DNA from: Candidatus Poribacteria bacterium
GTDB taxonomy: Bacteria; Poribacteria; WGA-4E; PCPOR2b
Assembly (NCBI GenBank): GCA_022822005.1
Contig: JAJECO010000044.1
Coordinates: forward strand, 62,001-126,000
DNA: 64,000 bases
Reading direction: 5' to 3'
The position numbers and the translations under genes are program-made. The notes beneath the pieces are model-generated. The model was given only the letters and a program-made list of their open reading frames with translations, made no database searches and was not told the DNA's origin. Of this stretch, positions 26,496 through 36,152 are shown one piece after another (the first letter of the stretch is position 1; every line of letters starts with the position of its first letter).

Positions 26496-27470
26496 TTAGG
26501 CGAGGCGCATCGCAGCGCGACTGACAATGTTCTGGGTGAGCGTGACCTTATAGCCGTTATCGGTCATCGGTTCTGCATTCGCCACCGCCGCCTCGCCAGC
26601 CTGCTTTGCAACCGCGTCTGTGATCCGTTTACCGTTCAACGCTGCTTCAGCTTCCACCGAGCGCCACGGGATAGGAGCGACGCCACCGAGAACAACGTTT
26701 GCCTTGCTGCAAGTCCCACCGCTCATCTCAAAGTGAGCGGCGACGCTCGACAGCGCAAAATCGAAAGAACCGCGTTCACGGACTTTGAGATAGGTGCTCT
26801 TTGTGCCCATCTTCGGTTGAGGGACGTGCACCTCGGTGAGAACCTCGTTCGGTTCAAGGACATTTTCGCGTTGCGGGTTGACGTCGGGCAGGACGAAGAA
26901 ATCCTCTAACGGCATCGTCCGCTCTCCGTTAGGTCCCACAATCTTGGCGGTAGCGCCAAGGGCAATTAACGCTGGTGCTGTATCAGAGGGATGGACAATA
27001 TAGACGGGACCTCCACCGAAGATTGCGTGGTATTTGTTCAACCCCTCGACCGCGTAGCAGGTATCGCCGCCCTTTTTCAGACAGATAATATCGGGATTGC
27101 GATAATACCAGCAGCGGGGACGCTGACACAGGTTGCCGCCGAGCGTGCCAACATTCCGGATCTGTGGCGATGCGACGGAGCCGGCAGCCTCCGCGAGAAC
27201 GGTGTAATGGTGTTGAATGGTCGGGTGCGCAGCGATGTCGGTGAGCGTTACGAGCGCACCGATGGCTAAGCCGGACGCATCCGCATTAATCTTGTCCAGA
27301 CCGGGGATCGACTTCAGGTTGACCACCTTCTTCGGCGTTTCGATGTACTCCTTCAGTTCGCCGAGAAGATCCGTGCCTCCCGCAATCATTTTCGTTTCGG
27401 TCCAATCGTCGCTCAATAGCGACGGGACCTGCTCGACATCTGCCGCGTTCACGTAAGCAAAATTTTCCAT
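26496..27470 (-). CDS. Aldehyde/xanthine oxidoreductase FAD subunit (YagS/PaoB-like)
   Basis: A 324-residue medium subunit of a molybdenum hydroxylase. The FAD motifs are MIAGGTDLL near residue 36 and IRNVGTLGGNL near 110. After that comes CQRPRC, then Cys residues in DIICLKKGGDTC, four cysteines in a YagS/4-hydroxybenzoyl-CoA-reductase-type insertion that binds an extra [4Fe-4S] cluster. ATG at 27470 is chosen because GAAGGAGA precedes it; a longer frame to 27611 overlaps the large-subunit gene. It works as part of a three-subunit enzyme with the genes at 27493 and 29617. Confidence 0.9.
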   Translation of the reverse strand: MENFAYVNAADVEQVPSLLSDDWTETKMIAGGTDLLGELKEYIETPKKVVNLKSIPGLDKINADASGLAIGALVTLTDIAAHPTIQHHYTVLAEAAGSVASPQIRNVGTLGGNLCQRPRCWYYRNPDIICLKKGGDTCYAVEGLNKYHAIFGGGPVYIVHPSDTAPALIALGATAKIVGPNGERTMPLEDFFVLPDVNPQRENVLEPNEVLTEVHVPQPKMGTKSTYLKVRERGSFDFALSSVAAHFEMSGGTCSKANVVLGGVAPIPWRSVEAEAALNGKRITDAVAKQAGEAAVANAEPMTDNGYKVTLTQNIVSRAAMRLA

Positions 27471-27492
27471 CTTTTCATCTCCTTCTCTTCTA

Positions 27493-29613
27493 CTAACCGA
27501 GGGCGTTGAGGACTTTGTCCGGTGTGATTGGGAGTTCCCGGATACGAACACCGATTGCGTTGTAGACAGCGTTCGCAATTGCGCCCGCTGTTGGGATGGT
27601 CGGTGGTTCACCGATTCCCGTTATCTTCCGGTCGGTATCGTATGCGATGGATACAATCTCAGGGATCTCCATCGTTCCGGGGACTTTGTAGTCCTCAAGG
27701 TTCGCGTTAATCATCTTGCCGGTCTGATCGTCCATGATACGCTCTTCAAGCAGCGCATAGCCCAATCCCATGATGACGGCACCGTTGATCTGGCTCTCGG
27801 TTGTCAAGCGGTTGACCACCAAACCGCAGTCTTGGACAGCGACAATCTTGATGACCTTGACAAGCCCCGTTTCCGTGTCAACTTCGACATCGGCAAACTG
27901 CACACCCGCGGTATCTCCGACGCGGAGGTTTTCGTCCCACTCGCCACCTTCTGAGATGGTTTCCATACCGAGATATCCTGTCGCCTCTTTCCACGAAATG
28001 CTCATCCTCAGATCTGACTCGGTACGAATCCGACCGCCTACAGCGCGTAAATTCCCCGGATCCGCTTCCACCATCGGTGCGATATGTGCAAAGAGTTTGC
28101 GTTTCGCTGCCATCGCTGCGGTCTTGATTACCGGTGCCACAGAGCCGATTGTCTGGCTACCCCCACTCCCGCGAGAGGGCAGTCCCGGTGCTGTGTCGCC
28201 AACCTTGACTGTGATGTCTTGGGGACGCAGCCCCAGCTCTTCCGCAACAATCATGGCGATAACCGTTCGGATACCGGTGCCGATATCCTGCGTACCGGTG
28301 GTCGCTTCGACGGCACCACTTGCGTGGATGGTTACACGGGCTTCTGTTCCCGGTCCACCGCCGCCGCCCCACAGTCCGCAACCCACACCGATACCGCGCT
28401 TCTTAACGCCTGTACCGGAGCCGGGGACTCTGTTGCGTCGGTGCCAGCCGATCTCCTGCGCGCCGAGCGTATATTCAGCCTGACGGATCCGGTCTCGCCG
28501 GGCGTCGCTGTCACCGTTTATACGGCGGAATTCGAGTGGATCTATGTTCAGCTTTTCAGCAAGTTCGTCCATTAACGAATCCATGGCGAAGGCGCCCTGT
28601 GGATGCCCCGGTGCACGCATGGCGCGCGCACTGCCTGCGTTGATTGCGACCGCAGACTTTTCAGTGCGATAATTTGGGACATGATAGACATACGGACCGG
28701 TGAAACCCGCCCCACTTCCGATACCGCCTGTGCCGTAGCCGCTCATGTCATAAGCGACGAACCGACCATCTTGCGCTGCGCCGGCACGGACCGTCTGCGT
28801 CATCGACGGACGATTGCCGCCAACAAGGTGCTCATCCTTACGGGTCAACATCAGCTTGACCGGTGCACCCGTTATTCGTGCGAGCTTCGCAACGGTGACC
28901 CCTTCCACGCCCGGACCGAACTTGCTGCCGAAGCCACCGCCCATGTGTTCGGTGATGACACGCACCTGATTTTCGGGTAGCTCGAAATGTCGAGCGAGAT
29001 TTTGGCGTGTACCAAAAACCGCCTGCGTCGAAGCCCAAACGGTCAGGTTATCCCCATCCCATTCAGCGACATTGCCATGGGTCTCCAAACAGACGTGGGT
29101 TTGGACCGGCGCGTGATAGGTCGCTTCTACCTCGACAGCGGCTTCAGCGAAACCCGCCTCAAGATCGCCACGTTCGTCGACCCGTGGTTCGCTCTGGTTG
29201 CCCTCCCAATCGTCACGGATTTGGGGCGCGCCCGCTTCTTTGGCATCTTCCATATCGACAACATAGTCCAGTTCATCATAGTCGACTTGGATGAGTCGAA
29301 GCGCGTCCCTTGCGATGTCGTCTGTGGTAGCGGCGACCGCAGCGATCTCCTGTCCTTCGAAGCGCACCCGTTTGCCCGGCTCAATCAGCGGGATAGCGGC
29401 TTTAACGCCGGGCAGTGCCTCCGCTGCGCTCAGGTCTATGTGGGTGATGGTCGCATGTGCAACCGATGATCGCAGGATATGACCGTAAAGCAGTCCGGGA
29501 CGATTGATATCAAACGTATACTTTGCTTTTCCAGTAGCCTTATCAGCGCCTGACAAACGCTGAACACGTTTACCGATTAAGCGCGAATTCTCTGGTCTTC
29601 CCCATGATGCCAT
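27493..29613 (-). CDS. Aldehyde/xanthine oxidoreductase molybdenum-binding subunit
   Basis: A 706-residue large subunit of the xanthine oxidase/aldehyde oxidase family, which binds the molybdopterin cofactor and substrate. It has the usual start GKRVQRLSGADKATGKAKY, the cofactor-contact segment ITEHMGGGFGSKFG, and the C-terminal part with AMRAPGHPQG and GIGEPPTIPTAGAIANA (Glu is the catalytic base in GEPP). Length and order are of the PaoC/YagR type. It is preceded by GGGAGG and starts 3 bp after the small subunit gene. Likely substrate: an aldehyde or N-heterocycle, not determined. Confidence 0.92.
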   Translation of the reverse strand: MASWGRPENSRLIGKRVQRLSGADKATGKAKYTFDINRPGLLYGHILRSSVAHATITHIDLSAAEALPGVKAAIPLIEPGKRVRFEGQEIAAVAATTDDIARDALRLIQVDYDELDYVVDMEDAKEAGAPQIRDDWEGNQSEPRVDERGDLEAGFAEAAVEVEATYHAPVQTHVCLETHGNVAEWDGDNLTVWASTQAVFGTRQNLARHFELPENQVRVITEHMGGGFGSKFGPGVEGVTVAKLARITGAPVKLMLTRKDEHLVGGNRPSMTQTVRAGAAQDGRFVAYDMSGYGTGGIGSGAGFTGPYVYHVPNYRTEKSAVAINAGSARAMRAPGHPQGAFAMDSLMDELAEKLNIDPLEFRRINGDSDARRDRIRQAEYTLGAQEIGWHRRNRVPGSGTGVKKRGIGVGCGLWGGGGGPGTEARVTIHASGAVEATTGTQDIGTGIRTVIAMIVAEELGLRPQDITVKVGDTAPGLPSRGSGGSQTIGSVAPVIKTAAMAAKRKLFAHIAPMVEADPGNLRAVGGRIRTESDLRMSISWKEATGYLGMETISEGGEWDENLRVGDTAGVQFADVEVDTETGLVKVIKIVAVQDCGLVVNRLTTESQINGAVIMGLGYALLEERIMDDQTGKMINANLEDYKVPGTMEIPEIVSIAYDTDRKITGIGEPPTIPTAGAIANAVYNAIGVRIRELPITPDKVLNALG

Positions 29614-29616
29614 TGT

Positions 29617-30267
29617 TTAGCCTCCCATCTTCCGCGAAGCCGTTTTGACCGCCTCAAAGATAAAGGGATAGGTCCCACAGCGACAGATATTGCCCGCCAA
29701 TCCCTCTTTAATTTCCTCATGGCTTGGGCTCGGATTCTGATCTAAAAACGATTTCGCCGCTACGACGAAGCCGGGTGTGCAGAAACCACACATCAGCGCA
29801 TCGTGCTGGACAAATGCCTCTTGGACCGGGTGTAACTGGTCACCGTCGGCAAGTCCTTCCACCGTGGTAATCTGCTTCCCCTGTGCGTCGAGAGCGAGGG
29901 TCATACAGGAATAAACTGCTTTTCCGTCAACCTGTACCGTACACCCACCACATTCGCCACGCTCACAGATCGGCTTTGCGCCGGTCAGATCCACGCGGTT
30001 GCCGCTGGTGTCGAAACCGTCTCTCAAGACGCTTAACAACGTGGTGCGCGATTCAACCTCAACTTCATAGGCTTTGTCGTTGATATCGAGCTTGATTTTG
30101 GCGCGGGTGATTTCTTCACCCATCTGGGCTTCTGCCGCTGTCTCCGCGTCGATCAAAACAGACGGTGCAACACTTGCAGCGACTGCGCCCGTGCCCACGC
30201 CTTTCAGGAAACTCCGCCGCGATATGGATGTCCCCTGCGTTTGGTCCTTCTCTTTCTCTTTTGACAT
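29617..30267 (-). CDS. Aldehyde/xanthine oxidoreductase 2Fe-2S subunit with TAT signal
   Basis: A 216-residue iron-sulfur subunit. The N-terminus has a twin-arginine signal (SRRSFLKGVG, residues 17-26, followed by an Ala-rich hydrophobic stretch), so the complete enzyme is exported folded to the periplasm, as for PaoABC. Plant-type [2Fe-2S] ligands are in CERGECGGC plus a later Cys; the second cluster ligands are in CGFCTPG and CRCGTY. AGGAGG precedes the ATG. It is the first gene of the operon; subunits follow in the order small, large, medium. Confidence 0.93.
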   Translation of the reverse strand: MSKEKEKDQTQGTSISRRSFLKGVGTGAVAASVAPSVLIDAETAAEAQMGEEITRAKIKLDINDKAYEVEVESRTTLLSVLRDGFDTSGNRVDLTGAKPICERGECGGCTVQVDGKAVYSCMTLALDAQGKQITTVEGLADGDQLHPVQEAFVQHDALMCGFCTPGFVVAAKSFLDQNPSPSHEEIKEGLAGNICRCGTYPFIFEAVKTASRKMGG

Positions 30268-30758
30268 GTCGTCCTCCTATTTTCTCGGTTGTTGACGACC
30301 GATGAGGCACTCCAGAAATTTTGGCTAAATGATGATAAAAATCTTGAACACAATCTATCATACTTCGGGGGTTCCGTCAAGCGAAAATTCCGCCTCAAGC
30401 TTTGCCCTGATACTGCGATCGGTAGTATCCAGTTACATAATTTTTGTGGGCCGATTTTCCAAGATCGACATCCCAGCCCTGAGATATGAATATAGACCTA
30501 CAGAATGAGACCAACTTACGGTTCCAGCAGGACAACAGGTGTATCGCACATAGACTGAGTTGGATGGGAACCCTGAAACCCAACGCTCACTTTTCCCAGC
30601 CTGTCCAGTCTGTCCCGATTCATCGGGCCTGCCCCGATCCTATCGGGGGATTTATCGGGGCATCACGTTTCACGCTCTCCTAATGTATACGGTTTGTCGG
30701 TTGAATGAACCAATGCGCTAATGCACCAATGAACTTTCTTTTCCAATTTTCTTTTCAC
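30268..30758 (+). other. Intergenic repeat-bearing region, no gene seen
   Basis: No ORF here has a ribosome site and protein-like composition. It holds a partial copy of the palindrome CGATTTT...AAATCG at 30451-30469 and a GC-rich block at 30611-30660 containing CGATTCATCGGGCCTG and CCCCGATCCTATCGGGGG. The same block occurs at 61249-61310. These look like members of a dispersed palindromic repeat family. Confidence 0.55.
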
Positions 30759-30787
30759 TTGACGCTAAAACTTGGGTGTGATAAACT
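30759..30787 (+). promoter_or_regulatory. Predicted sigma-70 promoter for the 30831 gene
   Basis: TTGACG at 30759-30764 and TAAACT at 30782-30787 with 17 bp spacing, 44 bp before the ATG of the DUF1326-like gene. Confidence 0.55.
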
Positions 30788-30830
30788 GCCTTGCAACTTT
30801 CACGTTCGATCTTTAGAAGGGAGTATAAAG

Positions 30831-31487
30831 ATGAAGACTAAGATTTTCAGCTTAACCGCTATTGCGTTCTTGCTGACTGTTATGAGTGCGCTGGCTACAC
30901 AACCCGAAACCGTGCAAGGCGAGTATTTGGAAGCCCGGTCCGTCAGCGTCTATGTCGGAGCATGCCACTATGGCGCTGAGTATGTCGAAGGGGGCAGGGA
31001 GGCAACCCTCGTTTGGAACATCCACCAAGGGACCTGGAACGGTGTCTCGTTAGAGGGACTGACCGTTGTCGCAGTGGTTACGGCGCAGAACAACCTCGCT
31101 ATCGATACCAGTACGCGTCGCAGCGTCCTGTATATCAACGAAAAAGCGACATCGGAACAGCGTGCCGCTTTGACTGATCTGATGGCGGCGAAACGCAGTG
31201 AGACTCTCGGTGAAATTGTTAGTACAGAGCGCGCGCCAATCACTTTCAGTAAGGAAGGTGTGGAATATGATCTGCGGGTTGGAGAAGCGCTAACCCTATC
31301 CGTTTCGCGCTATCCTTGCCAAAACTGCACGCAGCCACACCAGATCTGGTACAAGCCGCTGGAGCAACTTGATACCCCCATCGTCGGCAAATCGACCGTC
31401 TATCGCTATCAAGACAAAATCCTCTCCGTCACTTGGAATGATGGCGAAGACACAAACAACATTTTCGTTGGAAGTTTTGCAATGTAG
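30831..31487 (+). CDS. Secreted DUF1326-like protein
   Basis: A 218-residue protein with a signal peptide (KTKIFSLTAIAFLLTVMSALA). The mature part starts GEYLEARSVSVYVGACHYGAEY, split as GEYLEARSVS and VYVGACHYG, then WNIHQGTWNGVSLEGLTVVAVV, the pattern of DUF1326 proteins. A CQNC pair occurs near residue 180. Function is unknown. ATG 30831 is preferred over an upstream in-frame ATG at 30705 because GAAGGGAG lies directly ahead and the signal peptide starts there. It likely acts outside the cytoplasmic membrane. Confidence 0.7.
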   Translation: MKTKIFSLTAIAFLLTVMSALATQPETVQGEYLEARSVSVYVGACHYGAEYVEGGREATLVWNIHQGTWNGVSLEGLTVVAVVTAQNNLAIDTSTRRSVLYINEKATSEQRAALTDLMAAKRSETLGEIVSTERAPITFSKEGVEYDLRVGEALTLSVSRYPCQNCTQPHQIWYKPLEQLDTPIVGKSTVYRYQDKILSVTWNDGEDTNNIFVGSFAM

Positions 31488-31616
31488 ACTATTGGTGGGA
31501 GGCGGTATCTGTCAACCTCCCACCCTTCCTTTCCCGCCCAACCCATTCTTATCCTCAATATGCACTATCTCTTTATCTTTTCATAACCTCGGTTTAACAA
31601 CTCAAAGGAAATATCA

Positions 31617-32297
31617 ATGCTTGATAATAACGTATTTTTAGGTGAACTCACACGGAAGGAGCTGGGGGAAGCCATCTCCAGTGGCACGATTAAAGGGGCG
31701 ATCGTCCCAACGGGTGCCACCGAACAGCATCAAGACCATCTGGCGATGATCCACGATACCGTCAGTGTCACAGAAATAGCCAAGAGGGTTGCGACAAACT
31801 TTTATCCCCATGTGTTGGTGACGCCCACAGTTCCGATGTCGGTGTCGGAACACCACATGGAGCGCGGCGGTGCGCTGACGATACGACCGGATATCCATCT
31901 TGAATATGTCCACGATGTGTGCAATAGTCTGAAACGGTTGGGTGTCCCGAAAGTTATGGTGCTCAATGGGCACGGCGGCAACAAGCGAAATAATCTTGAG
32001 CCGGTCGCTCCCGACGTGATGAAGCGGATCGATGACTTGGGTGTCACGTATGTGACCTATTGGGAGACCGCCCCACAATCTTTCTATGAGGCGAATCTGG
32101 AACTGGAACGGAGCGCGGGTCACGCCGGCGAGTTTGAGACCTCATTTGCGATGGTCGTTTTTCCGGAACGCATCCGGCCGAATGAAGTCAACTACGACAA
32201 CGCAAAATTGGCTACCATTCCCAAAGGTGGTCAGATTCTCGACGCCGTTGTCGCAGGCGTTACTGAACGGGTTCAACAGATGCTTGATGGCGCGTAG
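31617..32297 (+). CDS. Creatininase family protein
   Basis: A 226-residue creatininase/mycofactocin-MftE-type amidohydrolase. Metal-binding signatures: PTGATEQHQDHLAM (Glu and His ligands), an Asp in HDTVSVTE, LNGHGGNKR and AGHAGEFETS. Members hydrolyse cyclic amides (creatinine) or trim peptides. The local genes here (sugar isomerase, PhyH, MlrC) suggest a catabolic role instead of creatine metabolism. It is followed after 54 bp by the TIM-barrel isomerase gene. The N-terminal LGELTRKELGEAI is typical. Confidence 0.88.
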   Translation: MLDNNVFLGELTRKELGEAISSGTIKGAIVPTGATEQHQDHLAMIHDTVSVTEIAKRVATNFYPHVLVTPTVPMSVSEHHMERGGALTIRPDIHLEYVHDVCNSLKRLGVPKVMVLNGHGGNKRNNLEPVAPDVMKRIDDLGVTYVTYWETAPQSFYEANLELERSAGHAGEFETSFAMVVFPERIRPNEVNYDNAKLATIPKGGQILDAVVAGVTERVQQMLDGA

Positions 32298-32351
32298 AGT
32301 ACGATCAAATCGTAGGGAACGCAGATTTGCGTTCCGCACAAGGAGGTTATA

Positions 32352-33233
32352 GTGGCGAGATATAGTTTAGCTTCAGGACTTTTCTTTCTTGACGCAGAGA
32401 GTACAGCGAGACATGACGTCGCAGCGGCACTTGAGTCGATCGCTGCCGCTGGTTTCAGCGAAACCGAGTTGATGGCTGAGGGCGATGAATGGCAGGCACC
32501 GGGTTCACATGATGCGGGCCCGTGTCGCGAGGCGTTGGAGCGATTTAACATTTTTCCGCACACCATACACACACCCATGTCGGGTGTGAACTTGGCAAGC
32601 TCGATTGAGGAGATTCGGCGCGACAGTGTTACCCGTATCGGGGATGCGATGCGGTTTCTCGGGGAGCTTGGTGGACGGGCTGCAATTGTGCACCCAACAG
32701 GCGCTACCACTCCTGAAGAACCGCCTTATACGCTAGAAAATGTCGGTGCAGCAGCGGAGCGTATCCACCGGTCTGTGAGTGAATTGGTTGCGGTTGCAGC
32801 GGAAACCGGGGTCCGTATTGCGTTAGAGAATCTGCCGAATACAAGCATCCCGTGTCGTCCGTTGAAGTCTATGGAGGAGTTACGCGCCTTCATCGCCGGC
32901 TTTCCGCCCGAACATGTGGGACTGTGCTTGGATACGGGGCACGCCTGCATCAGTGGATTTGACCCGGCGCAGCAGGCACGGGTCGCATCGGAAAGGCTTT
33001 GCGCGCTGCACATACAGGATGTCGATGGAAAGGACGACTGTCATTGGGTGCCGGGACACGGCGTTATTGACTGGTCTGCTTTAGGGGAAGCACTGACGGA
33101 CATCGGCTTTGATGGTGCCTGGACGATAGAGGCGTTGGCGGGACGCACAGAGGGTACAGCAGAACAGGTCGCTGCCGAGTGCACGGTGTTGTCCAAAGAT
33201 TGGGAAGCGGGCGGGATGTCGAATCCGGGATAG
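32352..33233 (+). CDS. Sugar phosphate isomerase/epimerase (xylose-isomerase-like TIM barrel)
   Basis: A 293-residue AP-endonuclease-2-type TIM barrel, the fold of inosose dehydratases and 3-dehydroshikimate or tagatose epimerases. Metal/substrate residues are likely in ALENLPN (Glu), LCLDTGHACISG (Asp, His), LHIQDVDGKDDCHWVPGHG (His, Asp) and TIEALAG (Glu). The start is GTG at 32352 with an ideal AAGGAGG upstream. It is one of the sugar/polyol enzymes in the 31-48 kb cluster and probably acts with the Gfo/Idh/MocA dehydrogenases. Confidence 0.85.
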   Translation: MARYSLASGLFFLDAESTARHDVAAALESIAAAGFSETELMAEGDEWQAPGSHDAGPCREALERFNIFPHTIHTPMSGVNLASSIEEIRRDSVTRIGDAMRFLGELGGRAAIVHPTGATTPEEPPYTLENVGAAAERIHRSVSELVAVAAETGVRIALENLPNTSIPCRPLKSMEELRAFIAGFPPEHVGLCLDTGHACISGFDPAQQARVASERLCALHIQDVDGKDDCHWVPGHGVIDWSALGEALTDIGFDGAWTIEALAGRTEGTAEQVAAECTVLSKDWEAGGMSNPG

Positions 33234-33257
33234 AAGTAATTTCACTGGGAGCGATAT

Positions 33258-35165
33258 ATGATTACGATCACAGCGACAACCCCGCTTACCGGACCACCCG
33301 CATGGGCGGTACTGGAGCGGCAGCTGTTTGATCTCATGGACCAATCGGTGTATCCATTCTTAGAGCGATACACCCATCCGGACGGCAGCCTAATCTGGAA
33401 CGGAAACATCGGCGGCAGCGAAGACGACTTCTACGAGAGCTTCTACAACTGGCCCCTGCTCTACCTTTTGGGCGGCGGGGACGATCTGTTAGAGTTGGGG
33501 GTGCGGGGCTGGAACGCTGTCACCCGGCAACTGACCCAAGCGGGACGGGTTCATAAGGAATACGCCCGGCGGGACGATCAGTTCCATCAAGCCGAGAGTG
33601 ACATCTATTTCTACCTGCTCTGTCTGGCTGACCCGAACCGTCCAGAACACCTTGAACGGGCGCGACGATTCGCTGGGCTTTATATGAACGAGGATCCCGA
33701 AGCGCTCAACTACGATCCGGCGCACAAGATCATCCGCTCTCCCTACAACGGTAGTGACGGTCCCGACCTGTCGGTGTCAGAAGGACGTTCCTACGGCTAT
33801 TCCCCCGGCATGGCGCGATACGGCTTGCCCCACTACGACATTCCCGGCATCACGCAAATTGAGGACCTAAAAGATCCAGCGTTAGCGCGGCGCATGGGTG
33901 AAGCGATGGAGCAGCGCATGAGTCGTGGGGATGTAGCCGCCAACCTCGCCGTTACCAGCTTGGTCACCAACGCCTACCTACTGACCGGCGACGAAAAATA
34001 TCGCGATTGGGTCTTAGAGTACACGGACGCTTGGATGGAACGTGCCCGCCAGAATGATGGACTGCTTCCGGACAATGTTGGTCTCTCCGGTCAGGTCGGC
34101 GAATACATTGAGGGGAACTGGTACGGCGGGCTCTACGGCTGGACGTGGCCCCACGGGTTTTACAATGTCCAGATGGCGGCACAAGTTGCGGGGTCTAACG
34201 CCTATCTCCTGACACAAGATAAGGGTTACTTAGATTTACCACGGATTCAGATGGATCGCATTGTGGAACGCGGCGAAGTCCGTGATGTCCGCGGGGAGCA
34301 CATGAGCCTCGGCGAACACTGGATTGGTCAGTTCTCAGCGTTGGGAGAACAACGCGAAACCTTCCTCGTTCCGTACCGCTACGGGGATGCCGGTTGGTTC
34401 GACTATCAGCCGATGTCGCCGATTTACCCGGTGTCACTCTGGAACCTTTCGATGGCGTCAGAGGATTGGGAACGGATTGAAGAAATTCGCCAAGCGAGTG
34501 GGTATGACTGGAACAGAGTGTTTTCCTTCCACACCAAAGAGGATGCGGGGCACGAGCAGCCGTGGGTCCGTTTCCTTGCAGGGGATAACCCGACCTATCC
34601 CGAAGAGATCTTACGTGCGAGTTACCGTCAGGTCTGCCGACGATTGAATCTCGTTCGCGGAGATGATGAGGCGACCACCCATCAAGATCCGCACCGCTGG
34701 CAGCACACCAACCCGGTGACAACGGAGGCGTTAATTCAACTGACGCTGGGTGCGCCGCAACTGATCTACAACGGTGGTCTTCTGATGTCCCGTCTTCGCT
34801 ACTTCGACCTCAGTCGAAAACGTCCCGGTCTACCCCAGGATACCGCCGCGCTCGTTGAAAGGCTCGAAGCGAATCGGACGGTGGTGCGGCTGGTCAATCT
34901 CAGTCCATTTGAGACCAGAGATATGTTGGTTCAGGGAGGATCGTTTGGCGAACATCGATTTACGGAGGTCCAGTACACCCACCGTACAAGCGAGTATCCG
35001 GGCGCGACTGAAGCCTACGCCGCGCCGCCTGTAACGGAAGATGCCCGATCTGTGTCCGTCGAGGGAAGCCACGTCCGAGTCGTTATGCCGCCTGCGACCG
35101 AAATTACACTCGACTTGGGTACTGCACCCTTTGTTAATGAGCCGTCCGCTGCTCTTCCTTGGTAG
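33258..35165 (+). CDS. Large alpha-toroid-like protein, possibly a glycosidase or lyase
   Basis: A 635-residue protein without a recognised family. It is rich in Trp/Tyr/Asp motifs such as WNGNIGGSEDDFYESFYNWP, a strongly helical central part with NLAVTSLVTNAYLLTGDEKYRDWVLEYTDAW-type helices (shown in part), and GLYGWTWPHGFYN. This suggests an (alpha/alpha)6 barrel as in unsaturated glucuronyl hydrolases or heparinase-type enzymes. The last 100 residues look like a beta-sheet domain. No signal peptide is visible. It starts 24 bp after the isomerase gene, so they are probably in one transcript. The proposed chemistry is inference. Confidence 0.5.
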   Translation: MITITATTPLTGPPAWAVLERQLFDLMDQSVYPFLERYTHPDGSLIWNGNIGGSEDDFYESFYNWPLLYLLGGGDDLLELGVRGWNAVTRQLTQAGRVHKEYARRDDQFHQAESDIYFYLLCLADPNRPEHLERARRFAGLYMNEDPEALNYDPAHKIIRSPYNGSDGPDLSVSEGRSYGYSPGMARYGLPHYDIPGITQIEDLKDPALARRMGEAMEQRMSRGDVAANLAVTSLVTNAYLLTGDEKYRDWVLEYTDAWMERARQNDGLLPDNVGLSGQVGEYIEGNWYGGLYGWTWPHGFYNVQMAAQVAGSNAYLLTQDKGYLDLPRIQMDRIVERGEVRDVRGEHMSLGEHWIGQFSALGEQRETFLVPYRYGDAGWFDYQPMSPIYPVSLWNLSMASEDWERIEEIRQASGYDWNRVFSFHTKEDAGHEQPWVRFLAGDNPTYPEEILRASYRQVCRRLNLVRGDDEATTHQDPHRWQHTNPVTTEALIQLTLGAPQLIYNGGLLMSRLRYFDLSRKRPGLPQDTAALVERLEANRTVVRLVNLSPFETRDMLVQGGSFGEHRFTEVQYTHRTSEYPGATEAYAAPPVTEDARSVSVEGSHVRVVMPPATEITLDLGTAPFVNEPSAALPW

Positions 35166-35231
35166 GGTAAGGAACACCTATACGACTATCACACTTTCCA
35201 GCGCAAACTATGAATATGGAGATGTATCGCT

Positions 35232-36107
35232 ATGCTAACACCATCGCAAATTGATGAGTTTCATCGCAACGGCTTCCTCAACGGGGGCCGCATCCTTACA
35301 AATGACGAGTTGAATGCACTGAGGTCGGATTTAGACGGCATGTTGGAGAAAGGTCCCGACGGCTTTACCGGCGACGAGCCGCAGCCGGTGTCGTTCCGCA
35401 ACATGTCCCGACGGGATGACGAACCCGCCGCCCTTGCTGTCTGGCAGATTGTCAATATCTGGGAAGCCTCCCCAGCTTTTGAGCGGCTGATCTACCACCC
35501 GTCCATTGTTAAGGGGATAAGTCAGTTGACGGACGCTCCCGATCTGATGGTTTGGCACGACCAGATCCAGTACAAGCCGCCCAATTACGGTGGAGCAACA
35601 CGGTGGCATCAAGATGCACCCCTATGGCCCATCATCCTCCCGATGACCCCCGTATCGGCGTGGATCGCCTTGGACGATGCCGACGAGGGGAACGGTTGTA
35701 TGTGGATGGTGCCCGGCAGCTACAAGTGGGGCGATCAGATGGAGTTTCTACGCACTCAACAACATCTCGAGGGGCGCGAAGAGTTCATGAACATCAATAC
35801 TGAAGGGTTTTCCCCGCCCGCCGACTCTGAAGTCAAAGATGTCGTCCCGCAGCCCCGACCCGTCAAGAGTGGCGAGGTATCGTTCCATCATTCGCTGACT
35901 TGGCACGGTTCGCCTTTCAACCGCTCGGATCGACCACGGCGCGCTATCGCTATCCACTACATGACCGGGGAGTCGCGTTTTGTGGCGAGCGGTCAGCATT
36001 TGATGAAACAGTTTGTAACGTTGGAGGACGGTGAACCGATGGCGGAGGCTGGCGAACATTTCCCGAGCGTCTGCCGAGATGGTGAACCTGTTGGAATGCC
36101 CGCGTAA
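35232..36107 (+). CDS. PhyH family Fe(II)/2-oxoglutarate dioxygenase
   Basis: A 291-residue PhyH protein with the iron ligands His126 and Asp128 in WHQDAPL and a distal His in FHHSLTWHGSPFNRS, followed by Arg residues for 2-oxoglutarate. The N-terminal IDEFHRNGFLNGG is the usual family opening. The acidic loop LDDADEGNGCMWMVPGS is highly typical of the class. GGAGATG precedes the start. It sits in a same-strand series between the alpha-toroid-like protein and the MlrC protein, 67 bp after the former. Confidence 0.9.
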   Translation: MLTPSQIDEFHRNGFLNGGRILTNDELNALRSDLDGMLEKGPDGFTGDEPQPVSFRNMSRRDDEPAALAVWQIVNIWEASPAFERLIYHPSIVKGISQLTDAPDLMVWHDQIQYKPPNYGGATRWHQDAPLWPIILPMTPVSAWIALDDADEGNGCMWMVPGSYKWGDQMEFLRTQQHLEGREEFMNINTEGFSPPADSEVKDVVPQPRPVKSGEVSFHHSLTWHGSPFNRSDRPRRAIAIHYMTGESRFVASGQHLMKQFVTLEDGEPMAEAGEHFPSVCRDGEPVGMPA

Positions 36108-36152
36108 GTTAGGGTGTTAGGAGTCAGTTGAGGCCATGACCGGAGAATCATC

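Noticed and set aside
28838-29038. Various ORFs inside the large oxidoreductase subunit gene
   Set aside because: They are out-of-frame shadows in a GC-rich coding sequence.
30484-30683. Short ORFs in the 30.3-30.7 kb gap
   Set aside because: They cross the palindromic repeat block and have no ribosome sites or protein-like composition.
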